Below are positions 26,601 to 40,280 of a stretch of 64,000 nucleotides of DNA, piece by piece. Both the position numbers and the translations under genes were made by a program. Origin of the DNA: Zerene cesonia (lineage: Eukaryota; Arthropoda; Insecta; Lepidoptera; Pieridae); the NCBI RefSeq assembly GCF_012273895.1, contig NC_052108.1:7254001-7318000 (forward strand), given 5' to 3'. Under the pieces are notes generated by a model. That model had not been told where the DNA came from, did not search any database, and saw only the letters and a list, made by a program, of their open reading frames with translations. Position 1 is the stretch's first letter. Every line of letters starts with the position of its first letter.

Positions 26601-28492
26601 GCTGGTATAATGCTTAGTGGAATTAGCATAATGTCTTCGGCCCCCAATGGTCGATGTTTATCAGGATTGCACATTTCTATGTAAATACCAACCTCTGATT
26701 GGTGATCGTAGATTGCGGAATTGAGTGTCCCGTTATAATTGATTATGTTTCGTTCGGGAAATTTATACGTTAAGTGTAACGTTCGGTTACTGGGTTTTCG
26801 CTTGTACCCATTTGCATATCGATATATTCAGATGACAAAAATATAAATTTCCTTCAATAGCAATTACGATAGCACATTTTGATTTCGCTTTGTCTAGTTT
26901 CTTCTAGGCATAATATATGAAGAAGTAAATGTTTAATGAAATTATCTAAAATACAAGGGCAACTAAAAATATACTGTATAATATAATATGAGGAGCGGCA
27001 TGTGTAAAATAATTAAATTTCGTATTAGAACACTGGTAAACTGCTACTTTGAAATTGATACATTGTTGAGATAAAGACAATCCAAGGGCTCTACTTGCCC
27101 ATACTATTTCACCTCCTTTATCTCCAATTTGTCCTACTTCAACAACGACTATTACGTATGCTTTTCGCCTTCAAAACATACAAGGAAACTTATCACTTGT
27201 CAGTTGAATTAATCCAAGTGTGTAGTCAAAGGAGGAGTTGCAAGAAATTGAGGAAAATCTTCGGATTACAGAAATAAAGCCGTTTGCTTCTCGAGCGAGT
27301 TGGTGGTATTTCCAGGTTTCACCACGCATGACAATGTATATATATATGACAAACAATGTTATAATATTTTGCAAAATAGTGCCTTAAAGGTATGAAATAA
27401 AGAAAAAAGTACACTTAATCATATGACTTTGTATTTGACACCATTGTACGTAGAGATTATAGCATGTTTTTAATTTCTTACTCCTAAAAAACAGACAGAA
27501 GACATTAACTAGCGTGCTTATTAAAAAAAAAATCATCTACACATTTACCCCCACGGATGTATGCAGCCTGGAAAAAAAAGTAATTTTCTATTACAACAGC
27601 AAACACTGCATCATTTTAAAGCCGTGCAGTTTTCAAGCAAGCGTAATATAAAATACGTAGGTACCTACTGTCGCATAGAAGGGCCCACGAACCATTGTGC
27701 AAGTATTTGTTTTGTTTCGCTGAGGACCGCGGAAATTAGACCGATGAAGCGACCTTTACAAATACATTGCAGCTCGTATTATATGCGTCCCCGTTTCGTT
27801 AACCATATAGGAAAAACTTTGCTGATTATATACCAACTATTGAACGAGAAATATATTTTTTCATACACGGCAGTTTCAAAAAGGATTGCTTTTTATTAAC
27901 GAGGATTGTTGTGAGGGTGAAGTTTTAATCAGAGATATCACTCTGATGAAAAATTGTTTTACGTGGATTCATTGAATGGTTCGTTATAGTATATTGAAGT
28001 TGGTGACACACCTATATAGGTAGATAGATCTTATTTAGATCAATAAGCACCAAAAATAATAACGTCATTAGGTATATAAAAACAAGAGGTAAAACAGTAT
28101 AGCAGTAACAATTAAAAACTCTCTCATTGACTAGACGTAAAAGTGTTTGTGTATATATTGAAAAAAAAAACCAGAAAGAATATTGCAATATTGATTAACA
28201 ATTAACAATTTATAAATAGAAAGTTGAACATTGAAAGCAACATTTTCTCCCCAACACCACAACCCTAACGAGGCACGATTATTTCCCATTTTATAGTATT
28301 ATAACGGTTTATTAAAACGGAATTAAACCGCCCAGGGCCTGGACCCTGATTAAGCACTCTGGCGGAGTGCTATGAATTTTATATGGTGCACTTAAAGCCA
28401 ATAAAATGTAGCAACTCTTTTTCTTTAAAAACTTTACACATATTTAATTATTGGGCTTAGTGTACTCATAATTGTGTTCTTCGATTACTCAG
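23678..28492. other. No gene or repeat recognised
   Basis: AT-rich DNA. Locally GC-richer, non-coding patches sit at 25380-25600 (with a cccaattg / caattggg pair) and 26640-26830. They could be conserved regulatory sequence, but nothing in the bases proves it. Confidence 0.45.
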
Positions 28493-30320
28493 CTGGCTTA
28501 CTTTACGAGCCTATATACTTTCCAAAATGATGTAAGTGGTCAATATTAATATTCTGCTTAACGACAAACTTTAGTATTAAGCAGTATATAAATTACAATG
28601 TTACTGTGAACACATTAACAATGTTACGATAAAGTAAATGTTTTTTTTTCAGTAATATGTTCTATCGTAACTACAACTAATTTCACCGCAACAAAACCAC
28701 AACATTAACAATTTACAATGCTCTAATTTCCTATATTGTGTAATATCTGTGCCGCATTATTTCATTGAAAGAAAACTCGCCAATAACGCACCCTGAGCCC
28801 GATAACAAAAACCTTCGTTTTTACTGTTCCTAAAACAAAACGAGTTTTTCAAAATAATTGAATAATGATATCCAATAACTAATAATAAATAAATCAAATG
28901 TTCAAAACAGGGAACTGGCACCGCTATCTGAACCTAATCTCTCATTCTTTTGCACTTTTCATACACAAGAACGGATCCAATCTCTCAACGAAACTCCGGC
29001 GTGATAGCAATAAACAATTCCACGCGTAAAGCAAGCACAAAAATTGAATATTCGGCCGAGCAGGGGACTGACGCATTAGACCGTCAAGGCAATCCGACAG
29101 GGGCTAGATTTAGGCACGTACCCGGAAAATTGCAGCCAAATGATCGATGAAAACCCCTGCCGTGTACCGCGATTAACTTTTAAAACACACCTCGTGTCCA
29201 TTCGCATGTGCTTAATATTTGTGTCGCAGAATACTAAAATGATTCCGTTGTACACAATATTGATCTTTATAGAATTCATAATGGTGTGGTTCTACAAGAA
29301 CATTCTATTTATGATTTTATTAAATTTAAGATGTCTTCCGCTAAAATTCCGTGCCTTTTAAATTGGCATATAAATTAAAAGATATTAAAAAGTATAGTAT
29401 ACAGCACACCTTAAAAATAACAATTTGACACACCAACTGTTATAACAGAAGTTAATTCCGTGCATGTACGATATATGAAGTAAGTTAGCGTCAAGATAAC
29501 TCGTAAACTTGGCTAAATACATGCTTCCTACGTTACTGCGGTGGAGTAATTTCGATTAATATGACTTTCGTTTTATTAATGATGCATGCGCACTGTTTAC
29601 AAAACCACTTATAGTATAAACCTTAATGTTTGTTAGCTGGACTCAACAATTATTATGGCTATTAGTTACTATGTATTTTCTACTTAAATACATATTTGGT
29701 TGGGTTAAATTTCATGTATTTAACATTATTTTTATTGTACAGTAGTTATATCTTCAGAAACCAGAACTTCGCACATTTGCTTTCCTACCAGGTTGCATGA
29801 CAGATTTCTGTTTAGCAATAAGGCCGCCTCTTGTTCAAAGGATGCCTTTTTTGTACCGTTTAGTATTTTCTTGTTATTTCTTTCTAAGTTTGTACAATAA
29901 AGTATTATAAATAAATATATCTTCGCGTAATTATAAAGACAATCTTATGTTAAAGATTATCGCGTTCTAGAACGTGCTATCAACGCAATATCCACCTTAA
30001 AGTTCCTCCTCTAAGGTATTATTCCGTACGAACCATTTGTCAGCAAGGTCACCTACCAACCACTAAAACTATCCCAATCTCCGTTATGCAAATGATATTA
30101 ACCCAATTCGTTGTACAATATTCATTTACAAGACTACAAAGTCTTTATAGACAGATTTAGTTGTCAAGCTCTAGACAGGCTGCGAGACAATCGCCTGAAG
30201 TGCTTAATGGAATTTATTTTCCATTTTAACTGACCGACTTTTGGTAAAGGATCTTTGAAATGGTGGACTTTTTGAGAGCATAGTTAGTTATAACCAGGTA
30301 ATTTTTGAAGTTATAATCAC
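28493..30320. other. No gene recognised
   Basis: At 28493-28530 a short segment lies between an acceptor-like ttcttcgattactcag and a donor-like GAT|GTAAGTGG; it is open in two frames but is too short to support. The rest is AT-rich with incidental frames, including 66-73-codon frames around 28950-29361. Confidence 0.45.
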
Positions 30321-30395
30321 TACCTTGGTTGGTACATCGTTTGATGCGTGCCGCTAGCAAAGCCGAAAGTGATTAGGTTTCGATCTCCTCTTTCG
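30321..30395 (+). repeat. tRNA-like SINE head
   Basis: taccttggttggtacatcg resembles an RNA polymerase III A box and aggtttcgatctcc at about 30380-30392 resembles a B box, separated by roughly 45 bases as in tRNA-derived SINE heads. The segment runs into a short AT-rich link and then an inverted copy of the dispersed repeat. It is unlikely to be a working tRNA gene because no full cloverleaf is apparent. Confidence 0.4.
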
Positions 30396-30429
30396 TGAAG
30401 GTTGATAAAAATCAAAGTTCAGATAGTGT

Positions 30430-30662
30430 GATCGGAATAGGAGGCCCGTATACGTTTCCTCGCCTTTCCCTTTCCATTCCTATCTTCCATCCTATATTAT
30501 ATGTTCTTATTCCCCTCTTCAATCCTATCCTTATCCTCTACCCCTCAAAAGCGGGCAACGTATTTGCAGCGTTAGTGCCTCTGCAAATGTTTCATAGGCG
30601 ATGTTTGATCACTTACCATTAGGCAAAACACCAGCTCAGTTGCCCGCTATTACGTAAAAAAA
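30430..30662 (-). repeat. Lepidopteran-type dispersed repeat, copy 3 (inverted, partial)
   Basis: Read on the minus strand it begins after a T run with gcgggcaactgagctgg, then gcctaatggtaagtgatc, and later aggattgaagaggggaataa, matching the first half of the copy at 205-545. The distal half with the 'ccggtgcgagctgg' block is missing, so this copy is truncated. The 75-codon plus-strand frame over it is incidental. Confidence 0.65.
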
Positions 30663-30687
30663 AAGAAGTTCTTACAAGACTTGTAAA

Positions 30688-30724
30688 ACGCGTCTGTCTC
30701 GTCTGTCTGTCGCGTCTGCCCAAG
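30688..30724. repeat. Degenerate CTGT/CGTCTG simple repeat
   Basis: Repeated cgtctgtctcgtctgtctgt units form a short pyrimidine-rich simple repeat. No function is suggested. Confidence 0.7.
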
Positions 30725-33700
30725 AAGATCATTTCATATTATAAGTATATATATTTTGTATATAATATTATGCTTAGAGAAGTTAACGTATATATATAGC
30801 TTACCAACATCATAAAGCCAACCACTAACGCTGATATCCTTATAAGCATCGCTCCATTATATAAAACTCATATAAAATTCACGAGCAAGATATACAAATG
30901 TATAAGACGGATTTAAACGTGCCTCGAGGAGTTATTAAAAAGTTTTTTCATTCAGACCAAGAAGTTTGTGGTTAAGTGGCGAGGTTCGAGCCCACGGAGT
31001 GACCACGGCAAAGCGAGATCGTTGCCTTTCGGCGTATACGATGCGTTTTTCAACATCTCATTCCTTATTAAACTTTGCTTAAAAATAATTTGAGATACAC
31101 GTTTTAAATTATGTGGATAGTTGGTTTCTTAATCTTCACTTGTTCTTTCATTATTTCAGAATTACAATAATATTTATAAGATGTTCGTGCACCATTTTTA
31201 TTTAGCTTAACTAAAATATTTTATTTTACACATTAAGAGTTTGTTTTATTTCATAAAAATAATACGTTTCTTCTTGGAAGTCATTTCGCAAGTTAAATGA
31301 AGAGGTAAAGATATTTTCTGAGTTATTTATTTTTATTCGCACCTTTCTGGTTAGTTTATCAGTGGTACAAGCTTCACAAAACATTTGAGAATTTTCCTAT
31401 AAAACATTATTCATAACGACATATGCAAACAGCGCAGAATAATATTTTCAACGTACTCCAAAACACGCAGGTATCTAAGCCTTCACCATATTGATAACAA
31501 ACAAAAACCTTTCTAAGCACCTTTGAGCATTGTAACGCACCTTGGGCGTGAAAAAACATACAACTCTGAAGACTCCACAAATATTTGTGTAGCACAATGA
31601 GGTGAGACGCAAACCGGATTGAAAAACACCTAAGCAAACGGGATTATGTTATTCTGTGTTTCTTTGCATAATCCGAGACCCGCAAAATATAACCCTATCA
31701 CGAAACGAAATAAGTTCTAGAGTACTTCATGTGGTTATTATAATACTTACACTAACACTAAGATCGTTTAAAAATAAATACGTTTCGCTTTTGGTTATTA
31801 TATATTATTTTACCCCTCTTAAGAAGTACTTAAAATAGACTAAATATAAAATTGACTAAATTTCCTCTCAATGTATCTTATGATACACCTACCATTCATA
31901 TCACAAACCAATTATCACTAACGAATATAAATAACTCAGTAGTAGCGACACAACAATAAAGACGCATAAAAATTTAACAATCACAACAATTGAATTATCC
32001 AACAGCGCATCTGACTGAGAACCTTAAACATTAATTACTCCCTGATTAAAAACGGTATATACAAGACGGTAAATCACAACAAAAGCAAGTGCGGATACGT
32101 AACGTATTGTCATTAGAGCACACAGTCCACATTATAATTTAACCGGGACACAAGTTGGTCGGCAATACGGATATAAATGTTAATTCCCGGAGCATTGTGC
32201 AAGTTGCGATGAGTTTGCGAATAAATTATAAATGAGCGTAATACGTGAAAGATAATGTGTCGTTGTGTTTTCTCGGTTTGATTTTATGGGGTGTTTGGAT
32301 TTGGTAATTGGAGCTGCACGTTCTATGCATTATTAAGGATTATATGTGTATGTATGCTAATAAATTATTATAGGTGACGATTATCTTTTTATATATATGA
32401 TAGTCGTGAGTTTTTTAATACTGTACGAAAACTTTCCATCATCGTATCGTTCAAAAATAAGAGATGCTTTCTTTAAAATTATAACCTACTTATTCTATAA
32501 GTAATAGACTTATTGAACTTACAAGCTCTGGTACAAATTGATCAACTAGAAATATGATAAATTCTTGACTCACACCGTAAACATATCAAATAACCAATAT
32601 TTGTATTGAAAATGTTATAGTGTATAAATCAAAAGAAACAAAACATCAATGTCCGTTACAGTAATCGAATAGAGGCCTAATAAATGATTTCCCTACTAGT
32701 ATATCGCTAATCACGTGACGATGCCAACAGTAACACGATTATATAGTCACCTAAATTGAATGAAAATTACGTGTGAATTTTCCGTTCTATTGCGCGGTAT
32801 TCAGAGCCTACGATTCGTGAAAATTCACAATAAACGATACTGAAATACAAATTTGTTTACGAAGCAAACACGCCTGTTTGACGCGCAAACTAATTTAAAC
32901 AGCATATTATTTCACGTAGATACATGTAACTAAATACTTATTCGGTATGGAGTGAACTTGTGTTTAATAGTGGACTGTTTTTATCATTTTGAAGTGTTAT
33001 GAAATACTTGATACTACTGTTTAGTTTCAATGGACGGACAATACGGGAAAATCTATTTTGAAACAAAGAATCTTTTTTTGAACAATATGTAATATAGTGA
33101 TACATTTTCCGTAATCAAAAAGTATTAAAGCTCTTTAAAGACTCACAGTCTCTCAGCTATAGCTAACAGACGCTTAAATAAAACATCCTTTAATACTTGT
33201 TAAAACTCACGGCATGTAATGGTCTATTAAATACATCATCAACTTGTGCTGTAGTATATATCTATCTACAAGTCATTTCGTTATACTGCGATATGAAACT
33301 AGTCACTTCTTTTCGTTCTATTTAGTCCCATCCAATTCCAAATCCCATTAGGCTTAATATCAGATGACGTGGCTGCTTGTATAGCTTCCTAAAAATATGT
33401 TTCTAGATCTCACCTTAAAATATTCAGGTGTCGCGAGAGCCTACTTTATTTGACGCCGGGCGAAAATAGATAACAATGAATAATTTCCTTGAGAAAATCG
33501 AAACCGTGTTGGCTTGCAAACGCGGCGATTAAGAAGCCGGCGAAGTAAAACCAATAACGCCAATAAATTATGTTTAACATTAAAAACAGAATATATTTAC
33601 AGTCGCCGTAAAATAATGCCGTCGATTAAAAACGCGCTGCGGGATAATTTTTATATTTCACCGATTTTCGAGTCTAACCGATATTTTATTACTAAATGCA

Positions 33701-35320
33701 CTGTTTACGCGATAGCTGGTTTATTGAATGCAATTAATTTATTTCCAGTATGTTTGCGTTATGTTTCGTTAAATGTTTGCGCTGTTTATAATTTGTTTAA
33801 TTTAATTAACGCGATAATAGGTGATACATGAAACTGGAATTGCAATTACTGCAAATAATAAATGAGTGTATATTACTATAGTCGTCGGTTACTATATATT
33901 GAAATGTGTTTATATGTTTATTATATTACTTTAGGCACCTAATAAGCAATTCATAAGAACACATAAGCATAAAGAAAGCAATTTGTATACATCGTTTTAC
34001 TAAAAGTAATAAAAGGATGACCGAAAAAACGCATTGGCTGAATCTAGGCAACGTTCTAGAAAACTTAGGGATCCCATAACTTGAAACTAATAATATTTCT
34101 ACGTGGTAACATTGTCTCTCTTAACGCGCCTAGGCAGCCTATAATTATACCTATCTATGAAATACTATAATTATTAATTAACAGCCACAATATGTCATAG
34201 TGAAACACAACGACCCTCAAAAAGAATCCGCGTGTACCCAAAAAAAAACAATTAACCGTCGGGCGTGCTTTATCAAAAAATACAAGCATAAAAGATTTCC
34301 TCAGCCTCACCGGCTGTCTATACAATAAATCAAACGTACTTTATTGACGGTGCGCCCCATAATTCTGTTTACCTGACGAGAATTACACTGATAACCGTAA
34401 TTTTATTGCCGCCACGTAATGTATATAAAACAAATTTAATTACTCCACACGTAAAGTGATTCATTATTATCGGCGTGTTAAATTTTTTATTTACCGTGTG
34501 TTCCTTGAATTTATATTTGCTACATTAACAATATCGAATAGTTGATTATTATTGCTGTAGGTCACAAAAGCACTAAAAACTCCTAGTGTCTGCTTTTTCA
34601 GACTCCACTGTAAATAAACAACAAAAAATATCGAACTTAATCAAAAACGTGAAATGTTATGTAAGATTTTTGTCTTTTTTGTGATTGATTGGGGTATTAC
34701 ACATAATTACCCGAAAAGCAAATAACGCGTAGGCAAACCGACCCTAGCGATTCAGTGTCATCGACAAACAAATTTGTTATATCTGCTCTAAAAACAGATT
34801 GTCTATAATCATGAACTAGAAATTTTATCACATTAAAGCGAGGAATAAAGCAAATCCAATGAAATTAATTAGTTGACGGGGCCCACAATATGGCGCCATT
34901 ATTACCATAAATGTATTATGCTCTACTAACACCATTAATTGGATCATATTATGTTGTGTGATGAACATACTCAACTTGTTTGAATTTTGATTAAGTGACG
35001 CCTCGTGTACTGAAAATATTAATTTAAACTGAAGGAGTCTCTGCGTACTGGAATGATGGAGGAGTTATCGGGTACATTATATTATAGCCAGGTACTACAG
35101 CATATGAATAAATTGTAGTATTAATTTTGTTACGTGTTTTGAATACAGCGCTAATTTATAAATGCTCCTTTTAAAATGATAATTACGATCGATATTTAAT
35201 CAGATAATTTCTTCAATTGTACGCTTTAAAAAAATTTAAATAAACGTGGTCTACGAATGGTAATCTTCTATTAAAAATAAAGGAAATTTGTTTGAAAAAG
35301 TCATGTAGCATCTCAATGTA
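30725..35320. other. No gene recognised; possible conserved non-coding stretch
   Basis: Mostly AT-rich. At 33500-33840 a 105-codon plus-strand frame (non-ATG start at 33514) runs through sequence with homeodomain-type TTTAATTTAATTAACGCG clusters. The translation shows no known domain, so a conserved non-coding element is as good an explanation as a gene. Nothing else stands out. Confidence 0.4.
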
Positions 35321-35368
35321 GGTACTCAGGTAGGTAGGTACTAAAGTGTCCAAGTACCTGCGTACCTA
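35321..35368. repeat. Short GGTA-unit cluster with imperfect inverted repeat
   Basis: caggtaggtaggtac and gtacctgcgtaccta are separated by about 12 bases and can pair with two mismatches. This is a local simple-sequence foldback. Confidence 0.45.
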
Positions 35369-36684
35369 AACATTTTTAATTAAATTTGTACACACAGACA
35401 AAGTGGAGCGCCGCTAAATGAATGTTTTAATGAACCGTGTAATCAAATTTTGGCAATTCATAAACTTTAAGTTTCAAGTGTAATTAGTATAGTTTGAGTT
35501 AAGGAATGCTTAACCAACGTAGAAATTGTGAAAGCAAATGTTATTATAAAATTGTTTGAATTGCGCCGGTATTTCAGTAGGTAATTTGGGAAGTTATTAA
35601 AGTTCAATATTTGAGCTACAGTGGATATTACGAGGTTTTTTTTTTAATATTTCTCACCAATAATTTCGTTAATCGTGATCTTAATATGCACATAGTAATT
35701 GTAACTCCATGCGAGAATGTCATCGAAAGCAGTTTTTAGAATCCTTTCGAATCCATGCACTAAAGAAAATCGTCAAAGTCATGTTTCATACTTTATGAAA
35801 ATAACTTCTTTCTATTAAAAACCTCATAAGTTCTAACATCTTCATTGATACAGAAATTATGTGAATGTGAGCAAATCTGCACCATCTATTCTTGCATAGA
35901 TCTATAGCACACGACGTGAGATAGTAAGCTTTCTCTCCGTGTGGAATCAAAACCGGCACTTCCATACAGCCATTCAGTGCCGTGTAACATGTCGGAATTA
36001 TCTATGGCTTTATAAATAAATCCAACATTTAAGACTTTAACTCAACGAGCGTATATCGCAAATATAGTAGACCAACGGAACAGCTAATCGTGCGGATTAA
36101 AGCTCTTTAAACATGTTTCGGTTAGACACGTCAAAATTACTGACTTCCATACAGCCAAGACCTTCTCTTCCCAGTCATTAGCCGCTGTACAAACGCGTGT
36201 ATTTAACGTGCAAATAATGTAAACAAACTTCCACACCCACTGAGGGATATTCCGCCACGCTCCGCGGCATAATTCGCGCGAAAAGTTTTTTTCAATTGTC
36301 GTCTGAAAACGGCTGTAGAAAATTCTTTCGCATACAATAAATTCAGACGGCGCTTCAAAACTTCGCCTTCGCGTCTTTATTCAATGTTCACTGATAAAGA
36401 TATGTGACGATTTAAAAACGGCGAGCGCTCGCTTAGATTTACGAAGGTGTGAGGGTGAAGCTCTCGAGTCTAGATGTAGATTTACGTTGAGCTGTTTGAT
36501 GTCCTACAACGATTTTTATAAGGTTCAATTGTTTTTCTTTTCTTTTTTCAGCTTCGTCGAATGTAACGACGATCTTTAATATAACACAACAGGACATACA
36601 AGAGTGGAGCAATCCTTTTTTTTATTCAACTTATGTATCTGATTATAATAATGATTTTTTTTTAAATATTCGAATAAAAAAAGA
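35369..36684. other. No gene or repeat recognised
   Basis: AT-rich sequence with a moderately GC-rich patch at 36230-36480 (ttccgccacgctccgcggc, cggcgagcgctcgc). No open frame of note is present. Confidence 0.45.
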
Positions 36685-36766
36685 ATTCGAAGCTAAATCG
36701 CTTCGTTGGGACGTGAAAGAAAGACAAACAGACAAACAAAATTTCGCATTTATAATAATAGTCTAG
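36685..36766 (-). mobile_element. Helitron 5'-end fragment
   Basis: Read on the minus strand, attattataaatgcgaaatt followed by a tttgtttgtctgtttgtc run matches the 5' end of the Helitron family seen complete at 54673-55029. No 3' hairpin or CTAG end lies nearby, so only the 5' portion survives. The outer boundary is approximate. Confidence 0.5.
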
Positions 36767-38081
36767 TGTAGTAAGTTTATGTAAAATCAGGTACCAAATA
36801 ATAATACTAAGTTAAAAAGTAAAAACACTAGTTATGAACTTGAGTTGGTTGAGCGCAATAATTTTATTTTAATTATAATTTTACGCGCATCGTGAACTTT
36901 GCAATGACCCTTTTACGTAGCAAAAGGTTAAAACGCAATCTCTTTTATATTTCAAGTGCAACTAGATAACGACTTTATGAACGCTATAAAAAGTATTATT
37001 TTTGCTAAAATCTAGACAAAAAAGGCTTTATTCTACAATTATAATTAAGTGTATAATAAACCAAACTAAAACGGGATTCGACTCACGTTAACCGTATCCA
37101 TTGTAATTAAATCAATGGAATTCAGTAATATTTCTACAAAATTAAATAAGCATTAATTAAAATCAGGTGTCAAACACATAAATTGTCCCGTAGCAATACA
37201 GGGGCAATACCTGTACTGTCCGAATTAATATAAAGCAACTGTTATTAAAAGTTGCTTCATTTGTTAATAGGAATTACCCTCATCCAAAAAACGGAATATA
37301 ATCGCCCTCATTTCATGTAGCAAAACGTTATATTAACATAAAATGTAAAAAGCGCAACGGTTCCTCTGTTTTCGCAGTTTAAACTCGGAGCATAGTTTTT
37401 TTTTTTTTAATCTAAATGGACGTTGATTTTTTTAATCAACGATTAATTTAACTTACCTCGCGGAAGAAATAACTGCTTTTAGCGTTTTTTTTTTTTTTGT
37501 TGAAACAACTTCATTTCCGTTCACTTTTTCCACGGAAGATAGTTATAAAAGTTTATTGTGCGTTATATGGAAGTTTTATATATGAGTATGCGATGTTTTC
37601 ACATGACTACAATATTGTGTATCCATTTTCTACACGTAATATTTAAACAATGTGTCAGATTTTCTTACGTATTACCCACTTAAAATAATGCGGCAGTGAT
37701 TGGCTATTTCAAATTTTGAATGGGCGAAATTCATATCACCATATGACATTATTATTATTTGTAGGCAATTTTCCAATGTTATAATAATTATTTTTCCATT
37801 AGAGCTGGTATACAAATCATAAAGTACCATCTAATCGTTAATAAATTATACCTAATTGAAGTAATTAAGGTTTGTCCTTGTTTAAAAATGCTCTTATGTT
37901 AGGGCAATATTTCAATTCACTACAATTTACCATGATAATTGAAATAATTTTTCTAGAATAATCACTATTATTATAATTAATAAAAAATTAATTAACTTAT
38001 ATGTTTACAAAAACGCCACAATGACAAACAGATGGAAAATTATACATTGCTTGCAATGATAAGGACATGATATTCTACTAA
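36767..38081. other. No gene or repeat recognised
   Basis: AT-rich sequence with T tracts at 37398-37409 and 37486-37499. No supported gene. Confidence 0.5.
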
Positions 38082-38625
38082 GGCAAGCCATACACGCTAC
38101 GGTCTGCCGGAAAGGTCCACCTGAGCAAGTATGCCTGCGCAGGTAGACCGGAATGTGTGTGGGAATAGACCTGTGCAGTTTTTTGAGCCTGCGCAGGCGA
38201 CCGGCGCAAGATCGAAAATCAATTCTTTCGAGTGACGCCGTACGGTGTACCTTTGCGTGTGTGCGTGCACACACGGAAAGGTGTCTTTCTCGTCCATTCG
38301 GAGATAGTTTTTAAAATCATCTGGTTCAAATTTTAATTCATTCAATAAGTTAACATGACTATATGTTCTCCTTTTCAATAACCAATGCTTACACCACTTT
38401 TTTCGCTTCCTTTTCACTGTTTTTGTATCTTTTATTTTCAAAATTAAAGCAAGGCCTAGCACTGCCCGCGCGTTATCGTCCTCATTCGATGCCATCGCAA
38501 AAAGAACTGAAGACCGCTCCGGTACACCGGAATGTCCCCATACACGCTACCAATGTTTGGTTAACCTGCACAGGCATAGCTGCACAGATGACCTCTACGG
38601 TAGACCGTAGCGTGTATGGCTTGCC
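38082..38625. mobile_element. PIF/Harbinger element, 544 bp, internally deleted
   Basis: Perfect 24-bp terminal inverted repeats lie at 38082-38105 and 38602-38625 (outermost bases ggcaagccatacacgctac). They are flanked by TAA at 38079-38081 and 38626-38628, the 3-bp target duplication typical of PIF/Harbinger. Weaker pairing continues inward, and gcctgcgcagg motifs recur in the left subterminal region. The interior carries only an N-terminal transposase fragment on the minus strand, so this is a deletion derivative that could move only with help from a full-length relative. Confidence 0.92.
38277..38495 (-). pseudogene. Harbinger-type transposase, N-terminal fragment
   Basis: An ATG at 38495 opens a minus-strand frame. 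Its first ~73 residues include a basic KRKRKKWCKHWLLKRR segment and then SHVNLLNELKF and FKNYLRMDE, the N-terminal pattern I know from HARBI1-like transposases (W-x-x-x-W-L-L-x-R, L-x-x-E-L, F-x-N-x-L-R-M). The DDE catalytic domain, which would make up most of a normal ~350-400-residue protein, is absent. After about residue 73 the frame runs into the left subterminal DNA and is no longer transposase-like. It is not a working enzyme. Confidence 0.8.
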
Positions 38626-38628
38626 TAA

Positions 38629-40280
38629 GCGAGCGATCGCGCATTGCAATGCGCTTATTGCGAATCAGTCACAAATGCCGAGTTTAGTGGCAAAATATCG
38701 GAAAAAAGCGGTTTCACACGTTCTAACGTGAATTAGGAACGATTTCCTTTCTAACTATAAGTCTGTTCTGTGATTGACACCTTCACCTCAGCGGTTAATA
38801 TAGATCTATTAAAATAGAGACAGGGCATGAAACAAAAAAACCTAACAAACTCACTAAATAATTTGAAAAATATGTATACACTATTACTTATTTTGGACCT
38901 TTTTCTGGACCATCCAGATGAATAGAGAATAAATATTCCCTGTCTGTTGTTGTATGTAACAGTATAAATAAATAGAATTCTACATATCTTCTGTATACTT
39001 AATCTACACATGTAATACATAGCTGTGACCGATGCATATTAGACATTTATTCCAGCTATGTTATCAATGGCTTACCTTAACAAGACCATTCTAATAATAT
39101 AGTTAAAAAAAGTAAAAAAAAAACAGTTTCTAGTCGCCTTAATTCAATGTACAGCGCGTCATTGCAACCTCGTTACCAAACATTCATTTGCACCACAACC
39201 GAAACGTTCGTACGTACATGGTTTAAATGACATTAATGCATATCTAATAGTCCACTGCACTCAGCAAGGCACTGTAAACTACAGTTAAACTTTTACGGTA
39301 TCGTTAAGCTTTATTGTAGCAGAACTTTCTAGTCGTTCCAACTCATCTTTCCTTGCGCTGCGACTGTAATGATTTAATTTTGTTGTTCATAGTCACACAT
39401 AAAGTTGCATCGTGGCTTTGTGCAGCGTTCACGTGTGACGCGGCCTTAATATACGCTCGTGGGTGTTTATAATGTTCTTTGTATGTACATATATCTATTA
39501 TTAAGTATCGGCGGATGTATTTTTAATTCGGATACGTTTAGTATTAACTTACACAAAATGCTATAAATGCTTTAAATATATCAGGACAACAAAACTGATA
39601 AAAATATAGGAATTATAACAAACTAATTGCATCCTGCAAAGCGACTGTAGATATTTTTTTTTTAACATATACATACATATACAGAGAGAAATTCGAAGTA
39701 CTATAATTTATAGTATACTATATAACGTGCCTCAACCTCTACAATCTTTTTAATACTTCGCATGGCTTTTTACATCCAAGACACACATTTAAATTTTGTT
39801 AAAGGATACATTCATAAATCGTTTGATCCACTTTGTGTTCTAATAGCCCATTAAATTAAAACAACATCATTTCTTCTCGTACAATATTTTATTTTATTTC
39901 AGGATTGTAACCTCAAAATTGATAGCCTCCAGCGTAGAACGAATAAATTACGAAACACTACAAACGTAACATTGGGATCGCGTTATTAATTTTTCATCAA
40001 ATCGTAAAGAAATCTTGTCAACTGTCGAGAGCTCCTAAAACAAACGTGAGATCTAAAAATTGTACCTTTGAACGAAAAGAAATGAGATATTTAATTTCTG
40101 AAAACTTCAAGGAACAAGTTGTACGCGGGGACGAACTTGAATGGTCCAAATTAGTTCTCTAATTCTATCTCCTGTTGGAAATTTGTTTAAAATCGCTCTT
40201 CACCCTGGAGAAATTATGCGCTGGAAGGTTCTTTGTTAGGCCGAATCTTTCGAACCAAACGAATCTGCGATTCGCCTTAT
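38629..40280. other. No gene or repeat recognised
   Basis: AT-rich sequence with an 89-codon minus-strand frame at 38751-39020 that has no recognisable content. The candidate 'tttattttatttcag' acceptor at 39901 leads into quickly closed frames. Confidence 0.5.

Noticed and set aside
30960..31010. ggttcgagcccacgg resembling a tRNA T-arm/B box
   Set aside because: No matching A box or cloverleaf could be found upstream.
38097..38274. Additional frames over the left part of the Harbinger element
   Set aside because: They read through the inverted repeat and subterminal DNA, not transposase sequence.
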